Origin: a virus
DNA: 30,706 nt
Reading direction: 5' to 3' (one strand)
Virus record (IMG/VR): IMGVR_UViG_3300045999_001478
Location: 1-30,706 of that record
Shown: one piece after another, positions 28,313 through 30,706 of the stretch
How positions within the stretch are numbered: position 1 is the stretch's first letter
How the letters are laid out: each line of letters opens with the position of its first letter
Notes under the pieces: generated by a model
Told to the model about the DNA's origin: nothing
Seen by the model: the letters and a program-made list of their open reading frames with translations, nothing else
The model's database searches: none
Position numbers and translations under genes: made by a program

Positions 28313-28794
28313 CCGCTTTCCTGAACCCGTGGGTGATCCTGTCCCTCGTCTTAGCGATTGCCGGGGCGTTTGGGGGCGGGTATTATAAGGGCAATTCTGC
28401 GGGTCAGGCAGAGGTTCAGCAAAAGTGGGACAAGGAAAAGACGGAGCAGTTCGCGGCGTACGCGGATGCACAAGAGGCGGCGAGAACGCGGGAGCAGAAT
28501 CTTCAGACTCAAGCGGACAGGCTGCGAGAGGAAAAGGACAATGAGATCAAGAATCTTAACGCTCGGGCCACTGCTCTTACTAACAGCCTGCGCGACAGGC
28601 CGAGTCGCACCGCCACCCCTCCCAGTACCGTGTCCAGTGCCGCCAACACTAGCTGTCCCGCCGTCGTCTGTACTGGAGCAGGACTTTCTAAAGAGGATGG
28701 AGAGTTTCTTGCAGGGGAAGCTGCCAGAGCCGACGAAGCCCGAACCCTCCTCAAGCAGTGCTACGAACAATACAACGCCGTAAGGCAAAAGTAA
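28309..28794 (+). CDS. Inner-membrane spanin subunit (Rz-like)
   Basis: I choose MTAFLNPWVILSLVLAIAGA (161 residues), on an ATGA overlap, over an upstream in-frame ATG. One N-terminal membrane segment (about 6-26) is followed by a periplasmic coiled coil (KEKTEQFAAYADAQEAARTR, EQNLQTQADRLREEKDNEIK) and a C-terminal LLKQCYEQYNAVRQK. This is the i-spanin layout. A second gene for the lipoprotein partner is embedded in another frame. Together they fuse inner and outer membranes at lysis, implying a Gram-negative host. Confidence 0.85.
   Translation: MTAFLNPWVILSLVLAIAGAFGGGYYKGNSAGQAEVQQKWDKEKTEQFAAYADAQEAARTREQNLQTQADRLREEKDNEIKNLNARATALTNSLRDRPSRTATPPSTVSSAANTSCPAVVCTGAGLSKEDGEFLAGEAARADEARTLLKQCYEQYNAVRQK
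28541..28783 (+). CDS. Outer-membrane spanin lipoprotein (Rz1-like), nested in Rz
   Basis: 80 residues from an ATG preceded by GAGAGGAAAAGGACA. MRSRILTLGPLLLLTACATG has a lipobox LTAC with C17, followed by a Pro-rich mature part (APPPLPVPCPVPPTLAVPPS). Both traits define o-spanins such as Rz1. The gene lies wholly within the Rz-like gene in the +1 frame, as in lambda. A longer in-frame start upstream gives an implausible Arg-rich extension. Confidence 0.85.
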   Translation: MRSRILTLGPLLLLTACATGRVAPPPLPVPCPVPPTLAVPPSSVLEQDFLKRMESFLQGKLPEPTKPEPSSSSATNNTTP

Positions 28795-28803
28795 GGAACA
28801 ACC

Positions 28804-30706
28804 ATGCCGTTGCAGAAACTACAGTTTCGCCCCGGTGTAAACCGCGAAGGCACCACACTTTCTAATGAAGGTGGTTGGTTTGACTGCGACAAGATTCGTT
28901 TCCGCTCCGGCTATCCAGAGAAGATCGGTGGCTGGGCTGCGCTATCCTACAATACATTCCTTGGTATCTGCCGTTCGCTTTCAAACTGGGTAACACTTGG
29001 CGGATATAACTTAGCAGGGGTTGGCACCAATTTAAAATTCTATATCGAGAACGGGGGGTCATATTTTGACATTACCCCTATCAGACTTAACACCACTAAC
29101 ACCACTACGTTTGCTGCGGTAAATGGGTCCACTACGCTTACTGTTACTGATACAGGAGCAGCAGGGATACAAGAAGGGGACTTTGTAACGTTTAGCGGGG
29201 CCGTCAGTCTTGGTGGCAACATTACAGCCTCAATCCTTAATTCTGAGTTTCAAATACAAAGTATCATTTCTGGTACGCAATATACTATTGCCTCATCTAT
29301 CGCGGCTAATAGCTCTGATGTTGGTAACGGTGGCGCTAATACTGATGCCGCATATCAAATCAGCGTAGGCCCTGCAATAAACACTACAGGTACCGGGTGG
29401 GGGGTTTCTCCGTGGGGCGGGTATATTCCGGGTACAGCATCTTCGACGCTAAATGGCCCTATAGATAACGTAGTAACTACGATTACTGTTTTTGGTACTT
29501 CCACGTTTACTGCGACTGGTGCAATCTGGATTGACGGTGAGTACATAACGTATACCGGTAAGACCGGAACCGACTTTACAGGCTGTGTCCGTGGGGCTGA
29601 CGGCACCACTGCTGCGTCTCATTTGACTGGGAGCCTCGTTTCTCAAGCTACGCTATTTCCGGGGTGGGGAGAGGGGTATAGCAGTTCGACGGTTCCTATT
29701 GCCGTTCGTCTGTGGAGCCAAGCTAATTTTGGGGAAGAACTTTTATTTAGCCCACGCGGGGGGCCTATCTATTTATGGCAACCCGGTGCCGGTGCAGTCC
29801 CAGCATTGACCGCACGAGGGGTCTTAATATCAGGTACAAACGTGCCGTCGCAAGTAAATGAGATTATGGTATCCGCTTCGTCACGAATCACTATTGCATT
29901 TGGTTGCAATGATTACGACGCTCCATTAGGTACCGGCATATTTGACCCCATGCTAATTCGCTGGACCGCGCAAGAAGATTACACCGACTGGACACCATCT
30001 GCTACGAATCAGGCAGGTAGCTACCGTCTTTCCGATGGCTCTACAATTATTGGTGCACTGCAAACCCGGCAAGAAATCGTGGTGTGGACGGATGCTGCTA
30101 TTTACTCGATGCAGTATCTTGGGGCACCGTTTGTGTACGGCTTTAACCTCCTCGCGGATAATATTTCTATTGCCTCGCCCAATGCTATGGCGACAGCCAA
30201 CGGTGTTGTGTACTGGATGGGCGTAGACAAGTTCTACATTTATTCTGGTCGGGTTGAAACGTTACCTTGTTCTCTGCGTACTTTTATCTTTAACGATATT
30301 AACCGTGAGCAACAAGAACAGTTTTTTGCTGGCACTAATGAAGGTTATTCGGAAATCTGGTGGTTCTATTGCTCAAAGAATAGTGACGTTATCGACCGCT
30401 ACGTCATCTTTAATTATCTTGACCGCGTTTGGTATTACGGTACGTTAGATCGTACTGCTTGGCTGGATTCACCCCTGCGTCAGTTTCCGATGGCGGCAGC
30501 GCCTACCAATATACTTGTGTACCATGAGGCGGCAGTGGACGATGGCACAACCAACCCGCCCAGCCCAATCAATGCGTACATTCAGTCTTCTGATTTTGAC
30601 ATTGGTGACGGCCACAATTACGGGTATGTGTGGCGCATGATCCCAGACATTACTTTTGATGGGTCAGACACAACCGGCGCGACATCAGAAAATCCATTCG
30701 TGCTCC
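28804..30706 (+). CDS. Tail hub / gp10-like protein, 5' part
   Basis: The frame is open to the right window edge: 634 whole codons are visible. It begins MPLQKLQFRPGVNREGTTLS, then NEGGWFDCDKIRFRSGYPEK, a pattern I recall in phage structural proteins of this region. The rest is a long series of beta motifs (for example WIDGEYITYTGKTG and VWTDAAIYSMQYLGAPFVYG). Repeated beta blades are consistent with a propeller such as P22 gp10 or the T7 gp12 nozzle, which close the tail channel. A TVTDTGAAGIQEGDFVTFSG segment resembles the module of the paralog pair at 14014-15006. The stop lies outside the window. Confidence 0.8.
   Translation, partial: MPLQKLQFRPGVNREGTTLSNEGGWFDCDKIRFRSGYPEKIGGWAALSYNTFLGICRSLSNWVTLGGYNLAGVGTNLKFYIENGGSYFDITPIRLNTTNTTTFAAVNGSTTLTVTDTGAAGIQEGDFVTFSGAVSLGGNITASILNSEFQIQSIISGTQYTIASSIAANSSDVGNGGANTDAAYQISVGPAINTTGTGWGVSPWGGYIPGTASSTLNGPIDNVVTTITVFGTSTFTATGAIWIDGEYITYTGKTGTDFTGCVRGADGTTAASHLTGSLVSQATLFPGWGEGYSSSTVPIAVRLWSQANFGEELLFSPRGGPIYLWQPGAGAVPALTARGVLISGTNVPSQVNEIMVSASSRITIAFGCNDYDAPLGTGIFDPMLIRWTAQEDYTDWTPSATNQAGSYRLSDGSTIIGALQTRQEIVVWTDAAIYSMQYLGAPFVYGFNLLADNISIASPNAMATANGVVYWMGVDKFYIYSGRVETLPCSLRTFIFNDINREQQEQFFAGTNEGYSEIWWFYCSKNSDVIDRYVIFNYLDRVWYYGTLDRTAWLDSPLRQFPMAAAPTNILVYHEAAVDDGTTNPPSPINAYIQSSDFDIGDGHNYGYVWRMIPDITFDGSDTTGATSENPFVL

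Noticed and set aside
28358-28540. Upstream extension of the Rz1-like protein
   Set aside because: It would add about 60 Arg-rich residues before the signal peptide, which would prevent secretion; the ATG at 28541 has its own ribosome binding site.

Overview
This window is part of a tailed bacteriophage genome (class Caudoviricetes), read from sequence alone. The host is very probably a Gram-negative bacterium, because the lysis region carries an embedded Rz/Rz1-type spanin pair and lipobox proteins. A large P22-type portal, a separate coiled-coil scaffold, a P22 gp10-like tail protein at the right edge and the absence of a tape-measure gene in the window suggest a podovirus-like, P22/T7-style short tail; this is inference. 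I see no tRNA, CRISPR, IS element, integrase or lysogeny gene.

Left arm (1-4349, minus strand): a leftward, probably early, operon of small genes. Many are joined by four-base ATGA overlaps or by TGACATG junctions. It includes three consecutive single-pass membrane microproteins of 27-32 residues, a DUF2591/NinX-like protein, a zinc-ribbon protein, a MoxR-type AAA+ ATPase and, cut by the window edge, the start of a HExxH metallopeptidase-like protein of the kind usually paired with MoxR ATPases. Between the two rightmost genes of this arm (3427-3869) lies a dense array of TGTAAG/CTTACA hexamers around an AT-rich tract and a perfect 24-bp inverted repeat, a candidate replication origin or multi-site operator. 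A hairpin terminator lies beside it.

Divergence region (4350-5148): about 800 bp without a convincing gene. It holds mutually exclusive hairpins, three 10-bp tandem repeats, and candidate promoters leading left and right; the best rightward one has a palindrome in its spacer.

Right arm (5149-30706, plus strand): a late operon. First comes packaging and head formation: TerS, TerL, portal, a GroES-like co-chaperonin, scaffold, head accessory proteins, and the major capsid protein, followed by a strong terminator. Next are small beta-rich structural proteins including a tandem paralog pair. Then comes a cluster (14999-19449) of small lysine-rich proteins, several ending in a shared RxDGxAxRGKT(R/K) tag. 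Two adaptor-like proteins and further virion proteins follow. The fibre locus has two fibre genes with nearly the same C-terminal tip, and between them a 2-oxoglutarate/Fe(II) oxygenase. The lysis cassette contains a protein that appears to start at ATT, a GH19-type endolysin, a TTG-started lipoprotein, a holin candidate and nested spanins. The window ends inside a gp10/tail-hub-like gene.

The most notable items are the tagged basic-protein cluster, the hexamer array with its inverted repeat, the ATT start, the oxygenase between paired fibres, the MoxR/metallopeptidase module and the microprotein trio.
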